Of a stretch of DNA of 64,000 bases, positions 46,230 through 57,865 are shown piece by piece. Within the stretch, counting starts at the first letter, position 1, and each line of letters starts with the position of its first letter. The DNA is from Euborellia annulipes. Its lineage: Eukaryota; Arthropoda; Insecta; Dermaptera; Anisolabididae. The DNA is taken from the NCBI GenBank assembly GCA_023213315.1, contig JAKCPI010001944.1, positions 1 to 64,000 on the forward strand, in the 5' to 3' direction. The notes under the pieces are model-generated. The model saw nothing but the letters and a program-made list of their open reading frames with translations, did not search any database and had not been told where the DNA came from. The position numbers and the translations under genes were made by a program.

Positions 46230-46700
46230 CTCTTTCAAAGACCTCTTCCTGGCAATCGAACTCACTTAGTCCACTTCACGAGAACTGGCGACGAGGCATT
46301 AAACTTTTCAATTATTTTAAAAATATTTATTAAATTCACTCTCTACGAGAATCACTGAATTCACCAATGATTTAGATAACGGCTTCAAATTTGAGAAATG
46401 GTATCAAGCTATTTAAATCAAGAAGGCTCTTTCTTCATTAGATGACCAAACTAGGAAACCTTTTATTGTCCTTAAATTGGCGTTTACAAGATTCACAAAA
46501 ACAAGAAGTCAAGTCACTCAAACCCACCATCATTTTTTAATCGACGTTATCGTTGTCTCGAATTAAAACGAAATTCAAAGGGATTATGCAGCGAATGCTA
46601 ACAATAATATTTACATTTTACTGTTATCAAGACAAGTCAAATCTCAAAAAACCCAGAATTAAATTTCTAGATAGTAATCTAATTTTTTTTTTTACCAAAT
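46230..46700 (+). pseudogene. Gypsy-like LTR retrotransposon gag relic
   Basis: AACTGGCGACGAGG at about 46283 has the look of a primer-binding-site/leader region. About 90 bases later the plus strand reads NGFKFEKWYQA and then LSSLDDQTRKPF, the FxxWYxR ... LDDxxK pattern of arthropod Gypsy gag proteins. In another frame follows a RRYRCLE block. Stops and frameshifts separate the blocks. No protease, polymerase or integrase was seen and no LTR pair was found, so this is a decayed fragment. Confidence 0.55.
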
Positions 46701-46856
46701 TGAAGTCTCATCTTGGTTAAAAGCTATTTCGGAAGCTGTAACATCAAAATTGTATACAATAATACGAATTTCGAAAAATAACATATTTAATGACGTCTAC
46801 TCAATAAACATAATCGACAATCGAAATTTAAGCTTTGCACCTTCTATATTTAAGGC

Positions 46857-47450
46857 CAGCGGTTCTTAACCTTTTCAGTAATCGGCACCCCTTGGAGTCT
46901 TAAAATCTCGCACTCCCTATAACGTGTCGACCAAAAAAAAAGGTCATCACTTTCATATTTGTAAATTTTCAAGTTGTTTATCTATTGCGTAAAGTAAAAT
47001 AATAAAATTTTATAGATTTAGGCAGCCCACATGGAATAAAAATCTTTTTTAAATATCGTTGACGTTTCTGGAACGCATCGTTCCCTTCCTCAAGACGATA
47101 AATTGTTAATGTTGCTTAGATTTATACATCTCGGTTGTATATATCATTAGATGTATATGAGAATTGTTGTTAGGTGCCTATTTCTTGTGGTAAATGGGCC
47201 CGAAACATCAGCACTGGCCAAGATTGAAATTACAGCCCTATTACAATTCTCATATACAATTAAACATACTTCTAACATTAACAATTTATCGTCCTGAAGA
47301 TTGGAAAATGTGTTTCCGACGATATTTAAAAAAGATTTTTATTCCATGCTGGCTGACTACACCTGCTCCTGTTAACATTTTATAGATAGATTTCTATAAA
47401 TCGACTCGCACCCCTCAACATTTTTTCTGGCACCCCTGGTTAAGAACCTG
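46857..47450. mobile_element. hAT-type MITE split by a foldback insertion
   Basis: The ends are CAGCGGTTCTTAACC and GGTTAAGAACCTG. The subterminal GGCACCCC/GCACCCC sequences recur. The interior is interrupted by the foldback at 47022-47358. The target duplication is not clear. Confidence 0.65.
47022..47358. repeat. foldback element with near-hammerhead core
   Basis: GCAGCCCACATGGAATAAAA at the left is approximately answered by TTTTATTCCATGCTGGCTG at the right, and AACATTAACAATTTATCG is answered inside. The minus strand at 47064-47093 reads TTGAGGA, GGAA-loop-TTCC, GAAAC; the plus strand at about 47292 reads CTGAAGA with TTGGAAA...TTTCC and then a changed GACG. Confidence 0.65.
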
Positions 47451-47905
47451 GTTTAGCCCCTGCGTTGTCATCACTTAGTCATATCTCTCTTTATATAGAC
47501 AAATGGGAATGAAAAGAATCGGGATCATTTTGGATTTAAATCCCTCCGTACCAGATAAGCATAATGACAAAGTCATGTATTGCAGCTAAATGACTAAATT
47601 CAAAAGTAGAAAAAGAGAATTTAGGGGAGGATGGGGGAAGTGCGGACGCGGGCTAAAACGGGACAGAGTGATATCTACTCGATCTTGGGGAGACCCCACC
47701 CCCCGCACTCAGGCGTCATAATCACTTGAGGGTTTAGGTCATCTTTGGTGTGACGCAAACAGTTACGACGCAACAGTTTTCGAGATAATTCATGTCAAAC
47801 AATTTTGTGATTTTTGATCTAATTTTTAGGCTTTATTATTTAAATATCAAATAAATCGTATCAAATAGGTGATGATTTTATATTTGTTTCTTTTTTGGCT
47901 TCTAA

Positions 47906-47960
47906 GGCCATTTAGACCCCATTCCTATTTATTTCTTATAATTGGTAGCCAATTCATGTT
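47906..47960 (-). mobile_element. truncated SINE tail
   Basis: AAGGCCATTTAGACCCCAT and TTGGTAGCCAATT match the tail of the SINE at 49473-49612. The tRNA-like head is missing. Confidence 0.55.
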
Positions 47961-48117
47961 ATGCGAATCGGGGACCACAGGCACGAGTAGTTGATTGTTT
48001 TCTATATGAGCTACGGGTTGGACTTCCATATCCCCCCCCTGGCTACGCACCTGCATGTTAACATAGAGTAGTAATTCTGTTATATAAAAAATATTGCTTG
48101 AGACTTTAGCACAGATT

Positions 48118-48945
48118 ATAAAAGTCTGGTGTGACTGTCCCACAGCACACTACTTTCTCTTAATTCGGTAATTGAAAGTTGTGTCAGTGGCGTAGCGAGC
48201 TTAACTCGCCCCCCCCCCCCCTTTCGAAAACCATATAATATTATATGTAAAATATACAAAATTATTATACGTATTACACTAGCACAAAATTTAAAATATA
48301 TTTTCCAGAAATCAATTATAATAAAAATAAAAATTATCCAGCAATTTTTTGTTTTGCGGACCATTTGGCGCCCCTTTGTGAGTAGCGCCCGTGGCATGAT
48401 GACCCCCCTTGCCCCCCCCCTCCCTCGCTACGCTGCTGAGTTGTGTTCTGTGTTTGTCACCCCGAATTTTTGTGTCGACATATATTTAGTTTCCGCCTTT
48501 ATATTCAAGATATAAAATTTATAAACATGGAAAAATATATTTGTTACCATGGCAACCATTTCTCTTATCTAGAATATACCTTTTAAAGAGAATCTAAAAA
48601 ATAATATATTTATGAATTTTAATCAATCGTTAGAGCAAATTTTGAGAAATTTGTAAAAAAAAAAAAAAATAAAAAATCCATTTGCTAGTACTTTTTGGGA
48701 GATTTTGTTTTGGGTTCCAGAGGGGTACTTAATTTAAATATCAAATTTCAACCTCCTAGCTCTTTTCTATCTTGTGATATTTTGATCACAGATACACAGA
48801 CCATTTCGCGGGATTCACTTTTTTGGACTCAGGGGACCTGAGTGTAAATCCATCAAAATCTCGACATCGAAATTTTGTATATGAATCCAATACTTTCTCT
48901 CTCTCTTTATATATATATAGCTATACATAGCTAAGAGAAAGTAAA
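48118..48945 (-). repeat. dispersed repeat family A with nested MITE
   Basis: Carries 'tctggtgtgactgtcccacag', 'gttaccatggcaaccat', a degenerate AGTACT block, 'ggactcaggggacctgag' and a terminal GCTAAGAGAAAGTA. A MITE occupies 48186-48437. Confidence 0.65.
48186..48437. mobile_element. MITE with CAGTGGCGTAGCGAG ends and C tracts
   Basis: CAGTGGCGTAGCGAG at the left and CTCGCTACGCTGCTG at the right are inverted repeats. C runs of 9-13 lie just inside each end. It is nested in a family A copy. Confidence 0.75.
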
Positions 48946-49472
48946 AACCTATTTTATATATTATAATTTTCTTCGCCCTTGCTAATGAGGCATCAAGGGT
49001 CGAAACGCCCATTAAACTTGGAATTAATAATAATAATAGACAGACAGCATTCAGAGAGCCCAACAAGGGCGGATGCAAGAGGTGGTAAATTCATAATTCG
49101 TGGAAATCGAATTGTAAAATTGTGAAATGAACAAGTTGTTTTTTACGACTATAAATAAATATACAAAATGGCGCCCCAAAATATGTAATATATACCGCCC
49201 GGTGCGGACCGCTTCTACCGCCCCCCCATCCCCCATAGGCACTCCACTGAATATTGCAAAAAGGTGTAAACTAAGTTTCTTGGCAATGAGAAAATAACTT
49301 TTCTCCGAATATTTCGAATTTTCGCACTTCATCAGCGACGTTATACCTCAATCTAATGCCATATACAAGTTGAGATTTCGGAGCGAAACGTCAAAATTAA
49401 TTAGAAAAAAATAAGTAATTTATTAAACTATTACTAATTTGTAAGATTTATAATACTTTTGTAAATTTAAAG

Positions 49473-49612
49473 TAAGGCCATTTAGACCCCATCTCTATTT
49501 TATTTAATTGGATGGTAGCCAATTTAATTAAAATATTTTTTTTTTGACGGGATGCGAACCCCTGGCCCTTAGCGCAAGAGGCAAGAACTTTACCACTGTG
49601 CTATGGCCGAAG
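49473..49612 (-). mobile_element. tRNA-derived SINE
   Basis: On the minus strand, an A box TAGCACAGTGGT and a B box GGGTTCGCATCCC have tRNA-like spacing. The tail includes TTGGCTACCA and ends with GGGGTCTAAATGGCCT. The same tail is at about 47906-47955, a truncated copy. Confidence 0.7.
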
Positions 49613-49639
49613 GGCATTTATAAAAAATAAATACAATAA

Positions 49640-50320
49640 TAGTTTAATTTCGCCTCTCGTCTCTCATTTGTAAAGATAAAATGGTAGGCGTTTAAATAAT
49701 CTCAGATGCCGAAAATGAACTAAAAAAAAAAATTCCTCTTGCAGACCCAACATCAAAACATGTATTTTCTCATAAAAAATAACTAGATAAAATTTTTACA
49801 AAAGACTTGTTTTATACTCTTTGGGAACGTTTGTTATCGTCTGTGATTTTCCTGGCAGTTGTCCTGGATAAAAGTTTGTTCCCTATTTAGATGTTTCCAA
49901 TTATGGGATGGGGTAATGAGAATAATTCAAGTTCTCCTGCTGATAACGACTGACCAACACGCCCTTATCACTTGAGATAAAGACAGTAGTTCCTTGCCAC
50001 CTCCTAAGATGTCCAGAACAATCGTGTACGGGGGCGGAGATGAAATAGAGCCTGCCTTGGACCAGCACAATGTCTTTCGTTTAAACTGAACATCTCGCCA
50101 ATAATATATTCATGTAAAATATTTAAGACGTGTTCTGGTTTGGTTGTTTAACTAATCCAGAAACGATAATTATTTAAGTTGAAGGGAAAGAAAACCTAGA
50201 ATAGGATATCACTTTTGGTTTAATTATCTGTTGTAATTTTACATGCTGTTGATTTCAATGAGCGCTTTGATCTGCGAGTAAAAACTATTTTGTTGCACAT
50301 GGGTCTGAATTAGAATCTTT
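49640..50320. other. non-repetitive intergenic stretch, no gene seen
   Basis: Complex sequence (GC-richer around 49940-50090) with no terminal repeats and no long open frame. It could hold regulatory sites; nothing specific is supported. Confidence 0.3.
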
Positions 50321-50690
50321 ATATAGGAATATTTTTTTAAGAGCATCTAAAAAACAATTAATTGATTTATGAATTTTAATCAAAATTTTTAGAGTAAATT
50401 TTGGGAAAATCGAAATAACTGAAAATGTACTTCAGTAAAGTACTAGTAGTAGTAAAGTAGTAGTAAAGTACTAATACATTGACCGATTTTGTTAAAAAGC
50501 TACTTGTTATATCCAATGGGGGTACCTAACTTAAATATAAAATTTCAACCTCCTAGCTCTTTTCGTTCTTGAGATATTTTTTTTCACACACTCACACGAT
50601 TTCCTTTTTTTGGACTCAGAGGACCTCAAAACGTGTATTTCCATCAAAATCTCGACTTGGAATTTTTGACATTCTATATATATATATATA
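50320..50690 (-). repeat. dispersed repeat family A, partial
   Basis: Contains AAGAGCATCTAAAAAACAAT, a triplicated 'agtaaagtactagta' region, 'tgggggtacctaacttaaata' and 'tggactcagaggacctcaaaac'. The family's terminal TATATA tract follows. Confidence 0.6.
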
Positions 50691-51399
50691 TACTAGTCGC
50701 CTCCGCCCCCCTAGTTATCCCCATGTATATAGACTATCCGCGCAGCCCGCCAAAGGCGAGAGAATGATATCCAGGGAAAGACAGACAACGAATTATAGGC
50801 CTAAATACAGTATAAGACAGATATTTCTGAGAGTTATTTAGATGAAAAATTAAGAAAAAATTTAATTAACAATTTTTACAAATTTTTCATTTGATAATTA
50901 ATTATTTTATATACCTATCCTTAATTATTTTATTATTACAATTAATTGGCTTTGATTTTTCATAGCATATATACCTGGTTAATGAAAAGAATATCTAAAC
51001 CTTTCCTCACACATTTCCTTTGGGAGAAATTCTAGCTTCAACAATAAATAAATCATAAAGTTGAAGGAATTTCGGAACTAAAATAATTTTCCTGTTACCC
51101 TTAGAAGGACCTCATTTCCTTTAGAAATTCAAACGGAAAGTTTCCCAAACATACCGTGTCAGACATATGGGCAGAGACGGACATTAGCGTATTATACAGT
51201 AGGTCCTACTAGCGGCGGTAGCTTAATTTTGCACCATAATATAAAAATATTAAATAAAAAAATCGATTGAAAAATAATTTTAGAGGGGCGGGCGAGAGAT
51301 TTAATGAGATTTAAATTAATTAATTTAATTAATTGAATAAATTAATTAATTGAAATTAATGAGATTTAAATTGAGATAATTCAAATTAATATATTTTTC

Positions 51400-52100
51400 G
51401 TAAAGCGAGTCAAAACTTGTTTTCCAATGCTTTGAGCTCCTGATAAGGGGGGTCACCTACCCCTAATTTGACATGATGATAGCCTAAAACCACCCCCGGA
51501 AAATTCCCTTCCCATTAAAAAAAAAAACTTCATGAAAATCGGTCCAGTAGTTTCGGAGTTCATGCGTTAACCCGTTTCAGTCAATTAATACCCTAGTAAT
51601 TAGAATTAACTGATAAAAAATACATATCTAGCTTATTAAGAAGTTACAAACAGAGAGATTTTGTCTTTTATAGATTAGTATATATAGATCTAAAAAAATT
51701 AATTCATAGTTTTTTAGTATTTTTTGTTATATTAATAATGTTAGACCCTCATTAAGGTGTTTTTTATTTTCCTATTGGCAGAGCCGTTCCTAACGAGTGT
51801 GCACTCCGTTTTTATATCTCAAGGAAGCCACAATTCTAAAAATCAGATAAATCCACTGGTCCTCAAATTATTATAAATTGTTTCCCACCTTCTAAAAGGG
51901 GAAGCAGATTCCCTCTTATGAATATTCAGTTACTTACTTGAATGAGATCCACCCCTAAAAACGGCCCCCCGGGTTCCTTACCCCTAATTTTAATTGATGA
52001 TAGCATCATCTCTACATTTAAAAAAATTCCAGACAGACATTGTTTTTAATAGTATAGATTTAATTTAAGAACTACATATTAATTTTTTTATACTAGCCAA
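51400..52100. repeat. tail fragments of a non-LTR-type repeat
   Basis: AAAATCGGTCCAGTAGTTTC plus GGAGTTCATGCGTTAAC, followed by CAGAGAGATTTTGTC...TATAGATTAGTATATATAGA, resembles a widespread invertebrate retroelement 3' tail. A second tail with ACCCCTAATTTTAATTGATG and AATAGTATAGATTT lies at about 51975-52070. The family is not fixed. Confidence 0.35.
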
Positions 52101-52739
52101 GCAGCTCGGCCTTCACTCCGCTGAACTCCAGAAGTGGCGCAATTTTTCGCTCAACCCTTTTGACGTTAATAGCACCCTTGGGAATAACTAGGCACCCTTC
52201 CTTGAATTAAAAAAAAATTAAGTTTAATATGAACATTTATTGAAATATTATACAATAAGTATCGTACACCATAACATAATATAGTACAGTCACTGAGTAA
52301 AAATACATAAGCATACAGCGGATATTCAAATAACTGAATCGTCCTCTAGCACCTTCTACCATGCATGAGAGTAATTAGTTTGACTTATTTTATTTCAAGT
52401 CCTTACAAGAATTTTTTTGTTTATCTGAATATTTCGCGGCACCCCTTAGCCAAATACGCGACACCCTTGGGTGCCGGGTCACACCGATTGTGACCCACTG
52501 GCCTATATTATTGCACTAGTTTAAAGTGATAGCCTATATAATTTTATATATCTACTATTGTAGACCACGCAACGTTTTTGAAGAGTCAAGAACGGGAAGG
52601 ACGTAACCAGGGAGAGTATCTGCTCGCAAAAAAAAAAATAAATAAAATTTAAAAAAAAAATAAATTATAATTTATTAAAAAAAAATAATTTGGCAATTTT
52701 ATTTGAAAAATATTTAAAAGGTGAAATAAAAAGGTATAA

Positions 52740-53090
52740 ATAATGATGGCTGGCGATGTCTTCTGATGGGATGTTTCGGTCGCATCAGGCCGACCTTCGT
52801 CCGAAACGAAAGTGAAGGACGTCTCTCGGCAAATCGATTCCAGTGGGACCGTCTCTCGGCCCGAAGACAAAATAGGTGGTGTTGACTGGCTCCAGCACCA
52901 AGTGAGAGGAGATGTTGACGACGGCTTTTCGGTCGGCAACCGAGAGATATGAAATATTGGCAGTCTCGCAGCCCGCCGTCAAGTGATGTTGGATGTTTCA
53001 CATCCCGCCAGAGTGGTATATTGAAGATAGTATTGGCTTCACAGCCCGCCAGAGAATGAATTAGCGGCCCTACAGCCCACAACCGAATGT
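52740..53090. other. GC-rich island with repeated CAGCCCGCC units
   Basis: A sharply GC-richer block with CAGCCCGCC or close variants repeated three to four times and palindromic CCGAAAC/GTTTCGG elements. The minus strand reads CTGATG-CGACC-GAAAC, close to the hammerhead core. Long open frames exist in two minus-strand frames at once, which argues against a real protein. Confidence 0.4.
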
Positions 53091-53091
53091 C

Positions 53092-53349
53092 AAGAGCGGA
53101 TACAAGGGGGGAGGGGGGTAAAGGGGGTAATTACCCCCCTGAGATTTGAAAAAAATACTTTTTTTCGAAAAAAAAATGTAATTTTAATGTAAAATTTTTA
53201 AAAATTTAATTAATATTTATATTCTGGCAAACAAGTACAGAATGCGCCTTTAAATTACCGAAATTAAGAAAAAAATGTGTGCTATGCGACCAGTTACTCC
53301 AGATTACGCCCCCTCCCCCCCCTGAGAAATACCTCTGGATCCGCCACTG
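53092..53349. mobile_element. MITE related to 38829-39098
   Basis: AGAGCGGATACAAGGGGGG at the left and CTCTGGATCCGCCACTG at the right are diverged inverted repeats with C/G runs inside. The interior family A piece 'cagaatgcgcctttaaattac' is shared with the element at 38829. No clear target duplication was seen. Confidence 0.6.
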
Positions 53350-54840
53350 ACTATTATTCATGTAGTATTAAAATGTAAAATATTTTAACAATAAATGAAC
53401 GAAAAAAAGTAAGAGTTGAGTTTAAAATGAAGGAATTTTCTAAAGAGATATTTTTGGCTGGTGGGCAAAGGCCATTCCATATGTATTATAATTAATAATA
53501 AAAAAAAAACATCTGTTTTTAAAAACATAACTTCAAAATAGCATTAAAAAAAGAAGAAAATTGAAAACTTTCTCCCGTTTCCTTAACCTGAGCTGATGAT
53601 TAATACCACCTAAGTGCCTAAATGATTAGCTAACCCCAAGGCTAATAACTAGGAGTTAGCTCTGATTAAAAAGAGTGGAGAAGCTTATTATTTTTTTCAT
53701 CTAATACTTTTTGCTCCTAACAAATAATGACTTGAGACCTTAAAAGAAAATGCCTCCCCGTGAGAAAAAAATTTTCAGACGCGTAGGACCATCACAATGT
53801 CTTCAATAGATGAGGGAAAAGTTTCAATCGACTAACAAGAAGTAAATTGAGTTGCCTTGTCACTAATTGTAAATGTTGCCAATTGTGCCTGGTGAAGTGA
53901 CCGTTCAGCCTGGAAATTTAATGAATCCCACCATCCCGTTTACTTGTCCTTTTGATAATTAGAAGCTCAAACAAGAGCAATGAATATTCGTATTCGCCTC
54001 GATAAGCAAATCTGAGTAGATGAGAAAACGAGAAAATCTTCTTGTTTTCATTCCTATTATTTCATAAGGTTAACTGATGCATATTAAATATTTGAAATCT
54101 GCGTGAGTTGAATTGACTTTTCAAGTTAGAAATCAAATCCAGACGGATACACTTTGCCTTGCTTCACCCTTTCTCGACATGAATATGAAGCCATCTATAA
54201 ATATCTATCTCTCCAGAGAAGGTGTCAACAATATTTTTAGCCAAGGGGACCAGATAGCTAGGAATGGGTTTTGTTCTCAACTAGGACGCCGTTTTTAGTT
54301 CGACCTTTTTTTTTTCTTTTAGTATGCCATACGAATCTCAACCTTTTTTTTAGTATTTGAATCTCGTTCGATCTTTTTTTTTTGTAATTTTCCTCCGGAT
54401 TTGTGATATACAATGAATTCATTATGAAATTTAAAAAAGCCGGAGATTTTGGGAAAAAGCCGTGTATATAGTATGTTAGTATCGATAAGCGCCAAAGGCT
54501 TGATGCGCCCGGGCAATGGGGGGACGAGCGCCCCTTTCGCCCCCACCTACGTTAGTTACGCTGTCTTTATTATAGGCTCCTAAGCTTTCGGAAAAACAGT
54601 TATGGGAAAGAACTTTTAAGCTCATTTTTTCCCCGGGGGTTAAAGCCATCGTAGTGGCCAGTCATTTTTAGTACAATGGTCATCTCTGGATCGACTGTCC
54701 CACAAGCTCAGGATGCAGATATAGTTGTGTTGTCAGTCTGTTGCCCCAATTACAAAGTTAGTTTTTTGAAGATTCCACAAATCACCCAACGATGTTCTTG
54801 ATCGTTCAATTTTTCAAGAATAAAAGACAAATCATTATAG
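53350..54840. other. intergenic, few repeats
   Basis: No gene is supported. 53560-54030 is a relatively complex, TAAT-rich stretch that could be regulatory. The open frames here have no recognisable domain. Confidence 0.3.
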
Positions 54841-54844
54841 TTTT

Positions 54845-55005
54845 CGTAGTAAGGAAGAAAGAAAAGAGCGTTTGCAGCTAGGTTTATTTCGTTTAATAAT
54901 CACTTCAAGCCGACGTTTCGGTCAGATAGCGGTCAGTCGGCTTGAAGTGATTATTAAACGAAATAAACCTAGCTGCAATGGCTCTTTTCTTTCTTCCTTA
55001 CTACG
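54845..55005. repeat. near-perfect foldback related to 27259-27632
   Basis: CGTAGTAAGGAAGAAAGAAA at the left and TTTCTTTCTTCCTTACTACG at the right, with matching ACTTCAAGCCGAC/GTCGGCTTGAAGT inside. The ribozyme-like centre is deleted down to GACGTTTCGGTCAG. Confidence 0.8.
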
Positions 55006-55439
55006 AGATCTACTCAGCTATCCACCTCACTTTTAACATTATAGTTTTATTGTTTTTATTTTGTTCACTTTTCACAGTATATTCTTCACAAATAAAATAA
55101 AAGTTATTCGGAGAAAGTACACAACCTCTTGGAGCCATAATCCAGAAGTAATAAAATAACTACATAGTAGCCATATAAATTGTTATTTCGGGCTTGAACC
55201 ACCTGTAAAGGCGGCCATACACGGCAGGTCCATTTAGGCCGAGCCAATTTGTGCGAGTCCATTTTTCGACCGATCCAAAATAGGGGGTCATACACGGCCG
55301 AGCCAAGCAGGCCCGTTTGAAATTTGACATTTAAGAGTAAATAAAGGTTAGTCTCTTAGTAAATTGTCAAATCGGTGCCTAATACAACAAAATAAAAATG
55401 CCAAAAAAATATATATTTTTTTATAAGGAAGATACAACA

Positions 55440-56275
55440 AGAAAAAATCTGGTGTGACTGGCGCACAGCACACAACTTTCTCTTACCCTTCAGTAAGAGA
55501 AAGTTGTGCACTGTGCTGGTCACACCAGATTTTTTGTGTCGAGATATATTTAGTTTCCCATAGCACCTTAGTTTCAAACTTGCATTTTAAATGTTGATTG
55601 CTTGAAATAAACTATGGTTATTTTTCAAAATTTTAATCTCATATTTGGACATTTTATACACAATATAGATTCGTAAATAAATACAAAATTTCATAAGAAT
55701 TGGAAAAAAAAATTTTAAATGCGTAAAAAGTTCCAAAGGGGACCCCCTTTTGAATCGAAATTAACATACAAATCTCTATAGGAAATTAACATTGGCCAAA
55801 TGCGAAGATAAGGTAGAAAAATTTCAAACGCGTAGAAAGAGAGAAGATAGTTTTGTGAGAGAGAGAGATATGTTTTCTCCAAAAAAAAAAATGGGCGTTT
55901 AAATATTAATTGATTTTTAATCTAATAAAAAGAAAAAGTTTTAAATTCGCTTACCATGGCAACCATTTATTTCTCCTATCTTTCCTATGAAGCACAAGAG
56001 TAAAGTGTGCTTCAAACAATTTTGAGGGCAAAACGAGAATATACATTTGAAAGAGCATCTAAAAAATAATTGATTTTTGAATTTTAATCAAAATCGTTAG
56101 AGCGAATTTTGAGAAAATCGAAAAAAACTGAAAAAGTACATCAGTAAAGTACTAGTACTCTTTGGCCGATTTTGATTAAAAGCTTATTTTGTCGGTCCCG
56201 GGGGGTGTTTAACATAAATATAAAATTTCAGCCTCATAGCTCAATTCCTTCATGCTTAAAATTGAACACACACAG

Positions 56276-56306
<31 letters not shown>

Positions 56307-56465
56307 GACAGACAGACAGACCATGTCGCGAAAACCACTTTTTTGGATTCAGGGGACCTCAAAACGTGAAGATCCATCAAAATCTCGACATCGAATTTTT
56401 GACATGAAACCAATACTTTCTCTCTATATATATATTACATATATACATAGGTAAGAGAAAGTAAA
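55440..56465 (-). repeat. dispersed repeat family A, longest copy
   Basis: Starts with the near-perfect hairpin 55444-55536 (TCTGGTGTGACTGGCGCACA and its complement around TTACCCTTCAGTAA). It continues through 'ttaccatggcaaccattt', the GTACTAGTAC block (56148), a CA/CAGA microsatellite (56265-56320), 'ggattcaggggacctcaaaac' and the terminal GTAAGAGAAAGTA. There is no conserved frame. Confidence 0.75.
56265..56320. repeat. CA and CAGA microsatellite
   Basis: CA dinucleotides followed by CAGA tetranucleotides, inside a family A copy. Confidence 0.9.
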
Positions 56466-57865
56466 AACAAATAGAATTTATTAAATGATTTTGTTTAATA
56501 AGACAAAAAAATTGTTTAAAAATATCAGAAAATATGTCACCATATAAATAATAAATAAAAAATGTTTATTTAAATCCTTTATAGAAGGAAAAACAACCTT
56601 TTGTAGCCTTAAATAGAAATGCCTGAACCCCAAATTGATATATTAATTACAACGGTTATCGTCAAAGTCTTAAATGGCTTAAGTTGCCGAAAAGACTGTG
56701 TGAATGTGTGTGTGAGTGTGAGTGTGAATGAGAAAAAAGTGTGAATGTTTAAAAAAAAAAAAAACCTTTTGTAGCTCGTTACATCTGTGCCTTTTTTGAA
56801 AAAGAATTTCGTTTAATACAACAAAATGAAAAATTACATAAAAATATCCCAATATAATGTCATCTTTCATATCATAAATAATTTAAATAATTTTTATAAA
56901 TTGAAAATTTTTATTTAAATCTTAAACACAAGTGAAGAAACGGTTACAAATTAAATATAGGACATTTTGTGGGTCATTGAATCAAAATGCAAAATTGCCC
57001 CGAAAAATACGGGATGAATGGTTACCATTGATCATTTGAACTTCCCCCAACAAATGACATGTCACTCATAATTATCTTAATTTTAGTACTTTTTCAAAAT
57101 TTTATTAAAAAAAAATGATTTAAAAAATATTTAAATAATTATCCTGATTAAAATCTCTTCAGAAAATTTAAAAAAAATATCAAAAGGATCTAAAAAAAAT
57201 AAATATGAATCTGGCAACGCTGCACAAGTTTTGGCTTGGCTCGGTGAACTGCCATACACGGCGAGGACAAATCCAAGGCTCGTGGACTTGGCTCTGTGGA
57301 TTTTGGCTCGGATGGAAATCCAACAGAGCCAACCAACGGCCGCCGAGCCAACTCGGTTTCCCCATACACGGCGAGTTTTGGATCGGTGCCGGGCCAATTT
57401 GGATTTTGGACCTGCCGTGTATGGCCGCCTTAAAATGTGAGATAAAGCTATTCGCAGCCTTATACTGAGAGAGAGTCCGTTTCATGTCCTTTTAGCCCAA
57501 TCATAGAGATTGTTTTGGACTCAGGGCCTTTTGAGAGATAAATTTAGTACGACACTCCTGCTTCCCTTGCTTCCCCTCTATAGGCGTTTTACAAAAAAAC
57601 CTGACGTGATGGAATGTTTTAGCTATTTTTCCCAGCTTCAGCGATTAAAAAACTGTAAGAAACAGTCGAAAATCTCATTCACATTTTTTCATGCAGACCA
57701 GTGTTATTATTTCAATTTCTAGCGAAATTTAAGAGGAACTCAGAGACATTTAATCGAAGATAGAGGAGAATTAATTTTTAATTTAAAAATTTTGAAGTTA
57801 AGTCATTAACCTTCTAAAAGGGACTAAATGGGATTTCAAATAAAGATTTGAAAATCCAAAACAGC

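Larger units (their letters stand above)
55209..57430. mobile_element. PIF/Harbinger-like non-autonomous element
   Basis: The ends AGGCGGCCATACACGGCAGG and CCTGCCGTGTATGGCCGCCT are exact inverted repeats, flanked by TAA on both sides. A TWA trinucleotide duplication is the PIF/Harbinger signature. Subterminal blocks repeat CATACACGGC and GAGCCAA in both arms. No transposase frame was seen, and a family A copy (55440-56465) is nested inside. Confidence 0.8.

Noticed and set aside
49540..49612. tRNA gene on the minus strand
   Set aside because: A and B boxes are present but the acceptor stem does not pair and a shared SINE tail follows; it is a SINE.
52714..53082. 122-codon minus-strand frame
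   Set aside because: It lies in a GC-rich block where two minus-strand frames are open together, made of repeated CAGCCCGCC units; no family resemblance.
57180..57485. 101-codon frame near the right end of the Harbinger-like element
   Set aside because: It coincides with the subterminal repeats, and open frames exist on both strands; there is no transposase motif.
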